Source: an uncultured Alphaproteobacteria bacterium (GTDB lineage: Bacteria; Pseudomonadota; Alphaproteobacteria; Paracaedibacterales; CAIULA01). From it: 64,000 bases of DNA. A model generated the notes under the pieces. That model searched no databases and was not told the origin of the DNA. It saw only the letters and a list, made by a program, of their open reading frames with translations. Where the stretch lies: assembly GCA_903899945.1 (NCBI GenBank), contig CAIULA010000034.1, forward strand, positions 238,328-302,327, read 5' to 3'. Shown piece after piece: positions 17,842-26,505 of this stretch. A program made the translations under genes and the position numbers. Each line of letters starts with the position of its first letter. Position 1 is the stretch's first letter.

Positions 17842-18763
17842 ACGATTTTCAGATTTTTTGAAATTAAGCAATCAAGTTAAAAAAGCGATTCAAGATAATC
17901 TTCCCATCGTGGCACTTGAATCTACAGTGATTTCCCATGGGCTTCCTTATCCTGATAATCTAGAAGTTACCAAAAAAATGATGTCAGCAATCACTGAGAC
18001 AGGGGCTGTACCAGCTGTGATTGGTCTTATGGATGGCCTTATTCATGTTGGGTTAAATGAGGATGAATTAGAATTATTTGCTACGCGCAAAGATATTCTA
18101 AAGATCAGCAGATCAGACATTGCGTATTGCCTTTCAGAAAAGAGGCTAGGTGCCACAACTGTCTCTGCAACAATGCTTTGTGCATCTTATGCAGGGATTC
18201 GCATTTTTTCAACAGGTGGATTAGGCGGTGTTCACCGAGGCGCGGAAGAAACCTTTGATATTTCAGCTGACTTAACGGAGTTATCAAAAACGCCTGTTCT
18301 GGTTGTGTGTAGCGGTGCTAAATCAATTTTGGATGTGTCTAAAACTCTTGAATATCTTGAAACCCAAGGGGTTCCTATCATTGGTTATCAGACAAATTGT
18401 TTTCCTTTATTTTTTACAAAAGAAAGCGATTATCGCTTAACGCAATGCCTTCGAGGTCCAGAGGAAATAGCATCCGTCGCTGATATCAACTGGAAGTTGG
18501 GATTAACAGGTATGGTTGTTGCTAATCCAGTTCCTGAAGCAGATTCCCTTGATAGTAATATTGTTGAGAAATGGATTAAAACAGCGATATCGGATGGGCA
18601 AAAACAGGGAATAAAGGGTAAGGCTGTTACGCCCTTTGTTCTTTCAAGGGTGGCTGAGTTATCATCTGGAAAAACAATGCAAGCCAATAAGTCTTTGTTG
18701 GTAAATAATGCAGCCTTAGCAGCGAGAATAGCTGTGTCTTTGAATACATTAACTGGCGGTTAA
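17834..18763 (+). CDS. psuG: Pseudouridine-5'-phosphate glycosidase
   Basis: PsuG splits the C-C glycosidic bond of pseudouridine 5'-phosphate into uracil and ribose 5-phosphate. The start at 17834 (MNERFSDFLK) is preferred; it overlaps the psuK stop, whereas an upstream start would place an unrelated basic stretch in front. Family motifs are complete: 'PIVALESTVISHGLPYP', 'RLGATTVSATMLCASYAGI', 'FSTGGLGGVHRGAEETFDIS', 'VVCSGAKSILDVSKTLEYLE' and 'GVPIIGYQTNCFPLFF'. The catalytic lysine that opens the ribose ring lies in the 'SGAKSILD' part. Length (309) is standard. Confidence 0.95.
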   Translation: MNERFSDFLKLSNQVKKAIQDNLPIVALESTVISHGLPYPDNLEVTKKMMSAITETGAVPAVIGLMDGLIHVGLNEDELELFATRKDILKISRSDIAYCLSEKRLGATTVSATMLCASYAGIRIFSTGGLGGVHRGAEETFDISADLTELSKTPVLVVCSGAKSILDVSKTLEYLETQGVPIIGYQTNCFPLFFTKESDYRLTQCLRGPEEIASVADINWKLGLTGMVVANPVPEADSLDSNIVEKWIKTAISDGQKQGIKGKAVTPFVLSRVAELSSGKTMQANKSLLVNNAALAARIAVSLNTLTGG

Positions 18764-18868
18764 AAAAATATGTGAAAATTAGTTATATTTTCCTCTTGCC
18801 TATCTAAAATAACTATCTTTATTATAAAAAAATAAAATTTCAAAAAATAAATAAAGAAAGTATCCGAT

Positions 18869-20116
18869 ATGAAGCTTTTCAGAAATGGTCTTGCTTTTGG
18901 CCACATCATTGAATGTTTTGACAACACCCTTTATGGCTTCTTTTCTATTCTTTTAGCGCCTATTTTTTTTCCAAGTTCAGACCCTTTTACACAAACATTA
19001 TCTACTTTTGGCGCGTTTGCAGCTGGATATGTTACCAAACCCTTAGGTGCCATTCTTTTTGGTCTTATGGGAGATTCTACAAGCCGAAACTTGCCTTTGA
19101 TGCTTTCTATAGGCCTTGTGGGTGTTCCGACTCTGATTATTGGTCTGCTACCCGGTTATGAGGATATTGGCATTATCGCCCCGATTATTTTGATTATTTG
19201 TCGCATGATGCAAGGATTTTTTTTTGGTGGCGAATTTGCTGGCATAAATGTTTATATTTTTGAAACCTTTCCAAAGAACGAGCTTGGTAAAAACACGGGA
19301 ATTTTAATCGCTTCTGGTGTGATTGGGGCAATCTTAGCAACCTTAGCTGGGCTTGTCGCGGTTCTTCAAATCTTACCCTCATGGAGCTGGCGTCTTCCCT
19401 TTATATTGGGTGGATTTTTGGCGTTTCTTTCCATAAAGTTGCGCGAGAAACTAGAATTTTTACCTTCTGACCCTGCAGCTGCTGGTAGTTATATTCAGTC
19501 AATTCGAACCCTTGTTGGATCTTATAAAAAGGAAATGCTTTTTTGTTTTGTTTTGTCCGGATTAACAACCATTCCTTTAAACCTTTCTACCGTTTATATT
19601 AATAAAGTCTATGGAGATCTTGGGTTTACACCATCAGAATCAATGGCTTTAAATGGATTGACTATGGTTTTTAATGCGCTATTTCTAATTCCTTGTGGAC
19701 GTATTTCAGATAAAATTGGCTTTCCTAAAATGATAGCAAGGGGATGCATTGCGAATATCTTTGTGGCGGTACCAGCTTTTTGGCTATTAACGGGCTCTTC
19801 GGTTGGAATGAGTCAAGCGGTGCTTTTTCTGTTTTTGATGATGGCATCTGGAACGCTTATTAATGGTTGTGCATTTCCTTATATGGCAAGCTTTTTTCCA
19901 ACCTCTTGCCGTTATTCAGGACTTGCAATTTCCTATACCTTTGGCATTGCGGTTTTTAGTGGAACGGCACCATTGATTGCAACGATCTTGACTCATACAT
20001 TTGGTTCAGAGATTGCCGTCTCGAGTTATATTATCTTTATGAGCGCCTTGACACTTACTCTTCATCACTTTTTCGTTAAAAAACAAGAGGGGCTTGCTTA
20101 TAAGAAAGCGGCTTAA
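18869..20116 (+). CDS. MFS transporter of the metabolite:H+ symporter type (ProP-like)
   Basis: A 415-residue transporter with twelve predicted helices. The start 'GHIIECFDNTLYGFFSILL' and 'TFGAFAAGYVTKPLGAILFG' followed by 'GDSTSR' are typical of the MHS subfamily (ProP, ShiA, KgtP). The glycine-rich 'RMMQGFFFGGEFAG' in helix 4 is also typical. It sits 105 bases after psuG on the same strand. A role in pseudouridine or uracil uptake is conceivable from position, but MHS proteins move many osmolytes and organic acids. A related protein is encoded at 46762-48024. Confidence 0.85.
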   Translation: MKLFRNGLAFGHIIECFDNTLYGFFSILLAPIFFPSSDPFTQTLSTFGAFAAGYVTKPLGAILFGLMGDSTSRNLPLMLSIGLVGVPTLIIGLLPGYEDIGIIAPIILIICRMMQGFFFGGEFAGINVYIFETFPKNELGKNTGILIASGVIGAILATLAGLVAVLQILPSWSWRLPFILGGFLAFLSIKLREKLEFLPSDPAAAGSYIQSIRTLVGSYKKEMLFCFVLSGLTTIPLNLSTVYINKVYGDLGFTPSESMALNGLTMVFNALFLIPCGRISDKIGFPKMIARGCIANIFVAVPAFWLLTGSSVGMSQAVLFLFLMMASGTLINGCAFPYMASFFPTSCRYSGLAISYTFGIAVFSGTAPLIATILTHTFGSEIAVSSYIIFMSALTLTLHHFFVKKQEGLAYKKAA

Positions 20117-20182
20117 GGGGTTTTGCTGTTGTGCCTGGAGAATACCGAGGATGATGTTATAGTAGTGGTTAGGTCCACTGTC

Positions 20183-20641
20183 CTAATAACCTTCTAAAAT
20201 AACTTTAGCTCGTTTTTTTCGGGTGATTTTAACGCCAACTGATTTTGCTGCGTCGAGAGCGTTAATTTTCATTGCGCTGATTTTGACCTTTTGTACCCGT
20301 GAATCGCTTAAGCAATGATCTGAAATGGCTTCTACAAAATTTTCTATGAAATAAATATGGTCTTTAGCGGCAATTGTTTGAATGGCTTTAACCAAAGTAT
20401 CATAGCAAAGAATTTGTGAAACATCCGTATTAGGCTGAGGTGAGGGAGCAAAATAATCACATTCCAGATTAACCAAAACCTTTTGAGTATGAACAAACTC
20501 ATGTGGGTAAACGCCGATTTTGCAGTGAAGCAAAAGATCATGAATAACAATTGACCATTTGCGTTCAGTTATATCCTTTAAACTTTGCTTATCACATTCA
20601 AAATCTATGGCAAAACGAGGTTCTTTTCGTGAGCTGAGCAT
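20183..20641 (-). CDS. folB: Dihydroneopterin aldolase-like protein
   Basis: FolB converts 7,8-dihydroneopterin to 6-hydroxymethyl-dihydropterin in folate synthesis. The start at 20641 (MLSSRKEPRFAIDF) is chosen; the longer frame would overlap the upstream SDR gene. The FolB core begins 'IVIHDLLLHCKIGVYPHE', with the pterin-binding Glu in 'GVYPHEF'. It continues with 'CYDTLVKAIQTIAA' and 'FIENFVEAISDHCL', and ends 'VKISAMKINALDAAKSVGV', where the catalytic lysine is expected. An N-terminal extension of about 25 residues is present. The adjacency to an SDR gene supports a pteridine role. Confidence 0.85.
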   Translation of the reverse strand: MLSSRKEPRFAIDFECDKQSLKDITERKWSIVIHDLLLHCKIGVYPHEFVHTQKVLVNLECDYFAPSPQPNTDVSQILCYDTLVKAIQTIAAKDHIYFIENFVEAISDHCLSDSRVQKVKISAMKINALDAAKSVGVKITRKKRAKVILEGY

Positions 20642-20670
20642 TTTGCTTCCTAGGAGATGATCTTTATATT

Positions 20671-21435
20671 TTAATCGTATACTGAAATGGATTGATTTGG
20701 AAAGGCCCACCCCATGTGTTGTCCACCATCAAGGGCGAGCATCTGTCCAGTAAGTGAATGTGCGTTTAAAATAAACTGAATAGCTTCAGCAATTTCTTTT
20801 AACTCCGGTGCTTTTTGAAGGGGGGTATTCTGGCATTGTTCTTTAAAATGATCTTCGCTTTGTTTATGATTCATTAATGTCGGGCCCGGGCCAATCGCAT
20901 TAACGCGAATTTTAGGAGCTAAAGCCAAAGCTAAAGTTTGGGTTAAACTCCAAAGCCCTGATTTACTAAGGGTATAACTTATAAAATGGGGCGTTAAATT
21001 CCACACTCGTTGATCTAAGATATTAATAATATTTCCAGATGCATTATCCGGAAGTTGTTTTACAAACTGCTGAGATAGAACAAACGGTGCCCTTAAATTT
21101 GTTTCCATATGCAGATCCCAGCTATTTCTATCAGCTGTTTGAACTGAGTCATATTCAAAGCTTGAGGCATTATTAATAAGGCAATCAAGGGGACCAAGGT
21201 CATTATTAATGCGTTTTATTAGAGTTGAATAGGATGCTTCATCACTCAAATCAGCCTGAAAAATAGCGCTTTTAGTGCCAAAAGTGGAAAGTTCATTGGA
21301 TAGCTCCAAGGCTTCATCTTTTGACGTATTATAATGAATCGCAGTATTCCAGCCTTGCTTAGCAAAATGTGTGGTTATCGATTTACCAATACGTTTTGCA
21401 CCGCCGGTGATAAGAAGCGTTTTCTGTTTAATCAT
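20671..21435 (-). CDS. SDR-family oxidoreductase, possibly FolM/PTR1-like pteridine reductase
   Basis: A 254-residue short-chain dehydrogenase. The cofactor motif is 'LLITGGAKRIGKSIT' (TGxxxxxG variant with Arg, which favours NADPH), 'LINNASSFEYD' is the NNAS motif, and the catalytic Tyr and Lys are in 'ISYTLSKSGLWSL' (YxxxK). The C terminus keeps 'GPTLMNHKQSEDHF' and 'GQMLALDGGQHMGW'. Being directly upstream of folB, it may be a dihydropteridine/dihydrofolate reductase of the FolM type; many alphaproteobacteria show this pairing. The exact substrate is not proven. Confidence 0.8.
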   Translation of the reverse strand: MIKQKTLLITGGAKRIGKSITTHFAKQGWNTAIHYNTSKDEALELSNELSTFGTKSAIFQADLSDEASYSTLIKRINNDLGPLDCLINNASSFEYDSVQTADRNSWDLHMETNLRAPFVLSQQFVKQLPDNASGNIINILDQRVWNLTPHFISYTLSKSGLWSLTQTLALALAPKIRVNAIGPGPTLMNHKQSEDHFKEQCQNTPLQKAPELKEIAEAIQFILNAHSLTGQMLALDGGQHMGWAFPNQSISVYD

Positions 21436-21436
21436 A

Positions 21437-21470
21437 TAAAAAAAGGCCTGTTTTGTTTAGAAACAGACCT
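21437..21470 (-). terminator. Rho-independent terminator of rpsU
   Basis: Read on the minus strand, AGGTCTGTTT pairs with AAACAGGCCT across a short loop (21444-21470) with one mismatch and is followed by a run of T (21437-21443). It lies directly after rpsU and overlaps the leader of the SDR gene. Confidence 0.75.
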
Positions 21471-21498
21471 TCTCCATAACTCGTTGAGTCTGTGGATT

Positions 21499-21702
21499 TT
21501 AGTAGCCCTCGCGTTCTAAGCGTTTACGCATTAGTTTGCGATAGCGACGTACTGCCTCTGATTGCTCGCGGGCACGTTTTTCTGACGGCTTCTCAAAATG
21601 ACGACGTAACTTCATTTCACGATACACACCCTCACGCTGCATCTTTTTTTTCAAAACACGCAATGCTTGATCAACGTTATTGTCTCTTACGGTAACTTCC
21701 AC
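21499..21702 (-). CDS. rpsU: 30S ribosomal protein bS21
   Basis: A 67-residue, strongly basic protein matching bS21: '[20 protein letters not shown]' then '[20 protein letters not shown]' and an Arg/Lys-rich tail. It is a late-binding small-subunit protein that helps start translation. Length is standard for alphaproteobacteria. A terminator follows immediately. Confidence 0.95.
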   Translation of the reverse strand: MEVTVRDNNVDQALRVLKKKMQREGVYREMKLRRHFEKPSEKRAREQSEAVRRYRKLMRKRLEREGY

Positions 21703-21818
21703 GGATTAACTCAACTCCTTTCTAATAAAGTGTTCAAGATTCCACATATTAAGATACAAGGAAAATTTAAAAAATCAAGGTTAAATAAGATAAATCATGA
21801 AATAGCATTAAGTTCTTG

Positions 21819-21847
21819 TTGCATTTTAATATTAAATCAAGTACTAA
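21819..21847 (+). promoter_or_regulatory. Probable sigma-70 type promoter of the initiator tRNA gene
   Basis: TTGCAT (21819-21824) and TACTAA (21842-21847) are separated by 17 bases and end 13 bases before the tRNA. The spacing is ideal, the hexamers are partial matches, and the surrounding DNA is very AT-rich, so the call is moderate. Confidence 0.4.
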
Positions 21848-21860
21848 TGTTAAATATTGA

Positions 21861-21937
<77 letters not shown>

Positions 21938-21954
21938 AATTTCCTCCGAAATTC

Positions 21955-22446
21955 ATGCATAAAATCTGCCATATTTTTTCTACAATTTTGGGTGTTGGGT
22001 GTTTACCTTACGCTCCTGGGACCTGGGGATCTTTGGCAGGTTTGTGTGTGTCATTTTTGGGGGTGGCATATTTTTCTTTTCAGCCTTTTACCCTTATCTG
22101 CATGTCCCTTGCTGTATTTGTTCTTGGGTGGATCTCAAGTTTTTATGTTCTAGAGAAAAGCTCTTACCATGATATGGATCCAAGCTTTATTGTTATTGAT
22201 GAAGTTGCGGGACTCTTTTTTGCAATTGGACTGGTTGGATTGTTTTTTCCTTTAACTCCCTGGATTCTTGTGGGAAATTTCCTGTTATTTAGATGTTTTG
22301 ATATTTTTAAACCTTGGCCTATTGGATGGATTGATAAAAAATTAGCCATGTCACAAAAAACTGCAGCTTTTGGGATTATGCTAGATGACATGCTGGCAGG
22401 TTTGATGGCGGCTGTTGTGCAGGTCATAATATTGGACGTTGTTTAA
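21955..22446 (+). CDS. pgpA: Phosphatidylglycerophosphatase A
   Basis: PgpA removes the phosphate from phosphatidylglycerophosphate to make phosphatidylglycerol in the inner membrane. The 163-residue protein has several helices and the family motifs 'GVGCLPYAPGTWGSLAGL', 'DPSFIVIDEVAGLFFA', 'FRCFDIFKPWPIGWIDKK' and 'GIMLDDMLAGLMAA'. The acidic residues of these motifs coordinate the metal. It starts right behind the initiator tRNA, so the two may share a transcript. The ribosome-binding site is not obvious. Confidence 0.93.
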   Translation: MHKICHIFSTILGVGCLPYAPGTWGSLAGLCVSFLGVAYFSFQPFTLICMSLAVFVLGWISSFYVLEKSSYHDMDPSFIVIDEVAGLFFAIGLVGLFFPLTPWILVGNFLLFRCFDIFKPWPIGWIDKKLAMSQKTAAFGIMLDDMLAGLMAAVVQVIILDVV

Positions 22447-22725
22447 TTTGTTAATGATTTTATTTCTCAGCTGGCAATCGCAACAGAGTCGTCGGTTCCT
22501 CCTATGACGATAGAAATGCTTGATTCTTTATTGACAAAAACTGATGAAATAGATGCCGTTAATGATGCCCCTGGTTTCTCTAGTGGATGCGCATTTGCAT
22601 GATGATTAGTGGCCGTCATCTTTTAAAAAAAGAGGGTGATCAGTATTTTTTACGGGGTGCAATAAAATATGACATCGATTAGTATGGCAGGTGAATATAA
22701 ATTGTAACCGTGGGAGTCTTAAAAG

Positions 22726-23031
22726 ATGCACGGATCTCTTTTTCAAAATTTGTATTATAATAGTTTTTCTGGAATCAATCAGGGAAACAAAATTGATTTT
22801 CATCCCTTTGGCTTTGGTCAAGAACAAGGAAATGAAAACATTTTGGAAGAAAATGAATTCTCAATTAATAAGCCAAGTGTCTTTGAGTTTGTAGGACAAA
22901 ATGAAATGACGGTTCTTTCACCAAAAAAAAGAATGGCTGTTGGGTGTGCATGGCCTGAACTTTTGTATAGAAAGTTAGTCCTGGGTTTTCTGGGGATTGT
23001 TATGTTTGCTTTTTTAGTAAACGCCTTTTAA
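22726..23031 (+). CDS. Small protein with a C-terminal membrane helix, unknown function
   Basis: A 101-residue product with an N-terminal part rich in Asn, Gln and Phe ('NLYYNSFSGINQGNKIDF', 'FGFGQEQGNENI') and a single C-terminal hydrophobic helix ('LVLGFLGIVMFAFLVNAF'). A GGGAG ribosome-binding site lies at a fitting distance. No family is recognised. A tail-anchored inner-membrane protein is the simplest reading. The 279 bases before it hold no convincing gene; a short frame continues after the pgpA stop but has no good start. Confidence 0.5.
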   Translation: MHGSLFQNLYYNSFSGINQGNKIDFHPFGFGQEQGNENILEENEFSINKPSVFEFVGQNEMTVLSPKKRMAVGCAWPELLYRKLVLGFLGIVMFAFLVNAF

Positions 23032-23128
23032 TCCTTTGGGAAGAATGCGGCCCGCTAAGGCTTAAGTTGCATTTTCTTTAAGATATCGGTTATTATAGCC
23101 CAAAATTATTCGTTATTTTCGGGTTCAA

Positions 23129-24064
23129 ATGCTTGTTGTTGCTGCTCTTTATAAGTTTACTACCTTAAAGGATTATGAGGCTCTTCAGTCTCCTTTAAGA
23201 GAAATGTGCGAAGCTAACCATATCAAGGGAACCCTGCTTTTAGCCTCTGAAGGAATTAATGGAACAGTCGCTGGCCCCAGAGAAGGAATTGATAACCTTG
23301 TCGCTTTTTTAAAAAAAGATGGTCGGTTTAATGATTTGGAATATAAAGAATCTTTTGCTGAAACTTACCCTTTTTTACGCCTTAAAGTTCGTCTTAAAAA
23401 CGAAATCGTTACCTTAGGGGTCCCGGGAGTCAGTCCAACGAAAAAGGTTGGGCATTACGTGGATCCTAAAGATTGGAATGACCTTATTAGCGATCCTGAT
23501 GTTATTCTTATTGATACTCGTAATGATTATGAAGTAGGCATCGGTACTTTTAAGGGAGCAATTAATCCTAAAACGGAAGCATTTACAGAGTTTCCTGACT
23601 TTGTAAAAAAGAATCTTGATCCACAAAAACACAAAAAAATTGCGATGATGTGCACAGGCGGAATTCGCTGCGAAAAGGCATCTTCCTATATGTTATCCGA
23701 AGGGTTTGAAAAGGTTTACCATCTGAAGGGTGGAATTTTAAAATATTTAGAAACTATCCCTGAAAAAGAGAGCAGTTGGGAAGGGGAATGTTTTGTTTTT
23801 GATCAGCGCGTTGCCGTCAAACACAACCTTGCTCTTGGGTCTTATGATCAATGCCACGGATGTAGGTTACCTATTTCAGAAATGGATAAAAAATCTCCGC
23901 ATTATGAACCAGGAGTCAGCTGCCCTCATTGCTATGACCAACCTTTGGAAAAGAAAAAGCGTGCGATGGAAAGGCACAAACAGGTTCGCCTTGCTGCAAA
24001 ACGTAATCAAGCGCACCTTGGGGATGGAGCGCGTCTTGCAAGGCACAGAGGGAAGGAGCTTTAA
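23129..24064 (+). CDS. trhO: tRNA uridine(34) hydroxylase TrhO (rhodanese family)
   Basis: TrhO (YceA) hydroxylates U34 of certain tRNAs, the first step toward 5-methoxy- or carboxymethoxy-uridine. The N-terminal domain ('[16 protein letters not shown]') and the rhodanese domain with active-site '[17 protein letters not shown]' are complete. It also has the C-terminal Cys-rich part ('[13 protein letters not shown]', '[13 protein letters not shown]'). Length (311) is normal. Its stop overlaps the stop of the convergent 24061 gene. Confidence 0.93.
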   Translation: MLVVAALYKFTTLKDYEALQSPLREMCEANHIKGTLLLASEGINGTVAGPREGIDNLVAFLKKDGRFNDLEYKESFAETYPFLRLKVRLKNEIVTLGVPGVSPTKKVGHYVDPKDWNDLISDPDVILIDTRNDYEVGIGTFKGAINPKTEAFTEFPDFVKKNLDPQKHKKIAMMCTGGIRCEKASSYMLSEGFEKVYHLKGGILKYLETIPEKESSWEGECFVFDQRVAVKHNLALGSYDQCHGCRLPISEMDKKSPHYEPGVSCPHCYDQPLEKKKRAMERHKQVRLAAKRNQAHLGDGARLARHRGKEL

Positions 24065-25116
24065 TTCTCTGTCTGAACGCTTAATTTTTTAATTTCAACC
24101 ATTTCATAAAAAATGCGTGCTAAATTATCCAAAAGTACTGATATTTCCTGTTCCTGGTTTTTGCCGGGAATCGCCTCAAATGTTTTTCCAGGGCCCACGA
24201 CCTCTACATGAATGTCATTTCGTCCTGCCTTTAAAAGAGACTTTTGAATAGATAGTTCTTGATAATAAACATAAGGCTGATTAGATATGGCTAAATAAGT
24301 TCCAGCCTTTGGATTGCATTGTTCTAACCATTTGTAAACTGTTGTCTCTGTAGTTGCACGCGCTTGTCCTTGCTTTTTCAACGTATGGACAAAGATAATA
24401 TTTTCATCTTTTAATACTGAATGTTTGGATTGATCAAAGACTATTTTAATCATATCTGTTTCATTATTCGGAAACGGAGCAGGACCTTTCCAATCAGGTC
24501 TAAAGCTTATATTGCCATTGTTTGGATCCAAAAGAGATTTTTCAGTTTCGTCAATAGTTTTGTCGAGTTTCCGTTCGCCGGATAAAACGTAGACTTGGTT
24601 TAATGTGTAAGCTTTTGAATCAACAATCATATTTAGATAGGCGAGGCGTTTGCGGACAGATCCAAGAGTTGAACCTAAGAAAAGCACCCCCTGATAAGTT
24701 TTCACTGTTGGTTTAATTTCTGCAACTAGGCCAAAGCTTTTGGAAGTTATTTCCTTAATTTTCGCTATTTGATCTTCTGAAAGAGAAAAGGGCAGAATGG
24801 CTTGCCATCTTTCCTTGTTATTGGGGTGTTTCCAGGCAACGGTAGGGTTTAATTTTCCCTGAACGGCATCGGTGATTTCTTCTAGCGATCTTGATTTTAA
24901 AATTAGCTTTGCTTCTGGCCAATCTTTATCCGAAACGAGGGGATCATTTTGAATTCGAATCCCCGTTAATCCCAAAAGCTTAACAACACTATCTGTGGCG
25001 TGTTGATTTTTGTCAAAAAACAAAAGCGAGGCTTCTTTTTGATGGTGTAAACAATGATAAAAAACGAGGCCAATAATAATAAGTGAGATGGGCGCTAGGT
25101 ATTTAAGTAATTTCAA
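24061..25116 (-). CDS. Membrane-anchored protein of unknown function
   Basis: I do not recognise this 351-residue protein. It has one N-terminal hydrophobic helix (residues 4-22, '[18 protein letters not shown]'), then a soluble domain without transmembrane segments, so it is probably a periplasmic protein on a membrane anchor. Notable stretches are '[20 protein letters not shown]' and '[20 protein letters not shown]'. These could come from a Rossmann-like alpha/beta fold of the SanA/YdcF kind, but the match is weak and I do not claim it. The gene stands alone, convergent with trhO. Confidence 0.6.
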   Translation of the reverse strand: MKLLKYLAPISLIIIGLVFYHCLHHQKEASLLFFDKNQHATDSVVKLLGLTGIRIQNDPLVSDKDWPEAKLILKSRSLEEITDAVQGKLNPTVAWKHPNNKERWQAILPFSLSEDQIAKIKEITSKSFGLVAEIKPTVKTYQGVLFLGSTLGSVRKRLAYLNMIVDSKAYTLNQVYVLSGERKLDKTIDETEKSLLDPNNGNISFRPDWKGPAPFPNNETDMIKIVFDQSKHSVLKDENIIFVHTLKKQGQARATTETTVYKWLEQCNPKAGTYLAISNQPYVYYQELSIQKSLLKAGRNDIHVEVVGPGKTFEAIPGKNQEQEISVLLDNLARIFYEMVEIKKLSVQTEN

Positions 25117-25316
25117 AATTTTCTCTAGATACTGAAGTATACCGTAAGGTTGTCTTTAACACGAAAAGGATGAGAGAGTAAATGGATTAGCTATAGATAA
25201 ATTCTAATATATTTTTGAAAAGATCGAATTGAAAATTGTTCGATTATGTTAACTATTTGGAAATAATTAATAAGGTAATATTACTGTGTTAGTGTTTATT
25301 TTATAGAGGATTAATT

Positions 25317-25517
25317 ATGAAGAAAATTTTTGTTAAAGTTGTATTGTCTTCTGTGATGATTGCAGGAGTTTTTGCTCTAGGCGTTGATGATGCCTTTGCT
25401 CTTGGTAGTCGATGCGATTATACAAACGAGAAATCATGCACCAGAGACAGTAATTGTCGATGGGTTAGTAACAGGACTAGAAGGGGAACAACGACTTATT
25501 CTTGTGAAAAAAAATAA
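25317..25517 (+). CDS. Small secreted cysteine-rich peptide
   Basis: A 66-residue product with a convincing signal peptide (residues 1-28, cleavage likely after DDAFA) and a mature part of about 38 residues. It has four cysteines at 33, 41, 47 and 63, and the motif 'CTRDSNCRWVSNRTRRG'. An AGAGG ribosome-binding site lies ahead of the ATG. An even number of cysteines in an exported peptide suggests two disulfides. The rest is basic and polar. No family is recognised; a defensin-like, signalling or structural role is possible but not shown. Confidence 0.7.
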   Translation: MKKIFVKVVLSSVMIAGVFALGVDDAFALGSRCDYTNEKSCTRDSNCRWVSNRTRRGTTTYSCEKK

Positions 25518-25542
25518 ACACTACTAGAAGTTTATTCTTGCA

Positions 25543-25583
25543 TCGTTACACTAGGGCTAAGTTCTGGTGTGACGAGTTTGAAT
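25543..25583 (+). terminator. Probable terminator after the Cys-rich peptide gene
   Basis: TCGTTACAC (25543-25551) pairs with GTGTGACGA (25567-25575) over nine positions with one G-T pair, followed by a T-rich stretch. The T run is imperfect, so moderate confidence. Confidence 0.4.
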
Positions 25584-25598
25584 TTTAAGATAGCTGTT

Positions 25599-26477
25599 TC
25601 AGTTCTCTATATTCTTCAGCGCTTTCGCCATCTCGACATAATTTGCTAGGGTCAAATTCTCAGGGCGTTCGGTCTCGGGTAAGTCTAAGGAATCAAGAAC
25701 CTCTCTTAAAGTACCTTCTCCAAACAATCCCTTTAAGCTAGCCCTGATCATTTTGCGGCGCTGGCCAAATCCAGCAGCTGTGAGTTTTTCGATGAAGGGG
25801 ACAAGAACTAGATCATCAGCCGTCAGGGACTTTGGGATGAAATGAACTACTGATGAAAAAACCTTAGGAGCAGGTTTAAATACATGGGGAGGTAGATCAA
25901 AAACCCGATCAACATTGCATAAATATTGACATAAAATAGACAAGCGTCCGTAATCTTTGCATCCAGGGGTGGCAGTGATCCTTAAAGCCACTTCTTTTTG
26001 AAACATCAAAGTTAAGGATGTAATATTGGATAAATCTTTTAGCCAAAAAATCAAAAGATTCGTGCCGACGTTATAGGGAAGGTTGGCTATGATCTTAAGA
26101 GGACACTCACTTAATGATTGCGGTTTTATGTTCGCTGCATCTTCTTTTATAACCTGAAGCTTTCCTTGAGAAGCCTCGATCAGTTTTTCAAGGGCTGCAA
26201 CGCAATTTGGGTCCTTTTCAATTGCAAAAAGCTTATCTGGATTCTGTTCTAGAATTGCCCTTGTTAAGCCCCCCGGCCCAGGGCCAACCTCAAGAACATG
26301 AAAATCCTTTAATGAGCCAGCTACTCGTGCAATTTTAGCTATGATTTGCGGATCAAATAAGAAATTTTGCCCTAGACTTTTTGAATGGCTTTTATGGCTT
26401 AAAAGATTATTATCTTTTACAGTCTGATAAACAGATGGCAGTTCTGTGATAGTTGAGCTCTCATTTTCTTTTGACAT
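25599..26477 (-). CDS. rsmA: 16S rRNA dimethyladenosine transferase RsmA (KsgA)
   Basis: RsmA dimethylates two adjacent adenines near the 3' end of 16S rRNA in a late step of small-subunit assembly. The SAM-binding part begins 'SLGQNFLFDPQIIAKIARVA' and continues 'VLEVGPGPGGLTRAIL'; the catalytic motif is 'IIANLPYNVGTNLLI'. The C terminus carries 'HVFKPAPKVFSSVV' and 'FGQRRKMIRASLKGLF', both typical. The first about 30 residues are an extra, low-complexity N terminus. It follows surA with a 28-base gap; the usual pdxA between them is missing. Confidence 0.95.
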   Translation of the reverse strand: MSKENESSTITELPSVYQTVKDNNLLSHKSHSKSLGQNFLFDPQIIAKIARVAGSLKDFHVLEVGPGPGGLTRAILEQNPDKLFAIEKDPNCVAALEKLIEASQGKLQVIKEDAANIKPQSLSECPLKIIANLPYNVGTNLLIFWLKDLSNITSLTLMFQKEVALRITATPGCKDYGRLSILCQYLCNVDRVFDLPPHVFKPAPKVFSSVVHFIPKSLTADDLVLVPFIEKLTAAGFGQRRKMIRASLKGLFGEGTLREVLDSLDLPETERPENLTLANYVEMAKALKNIEN

Positions 26478-26505
26478 GACTCAAGCCATCTCTTTTCTTG
26501 GCTTT

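Noticed and set aside
22447..22600. Short frame after pgpA that might be a cinA-like remnant ('LAIATESS', 'DAPGFSSGCAFA')
   Set aside because: It has no good start, the similarity to CinA is a few residues only, and the key Cys-Thr-Gly-Gly motif is absent.
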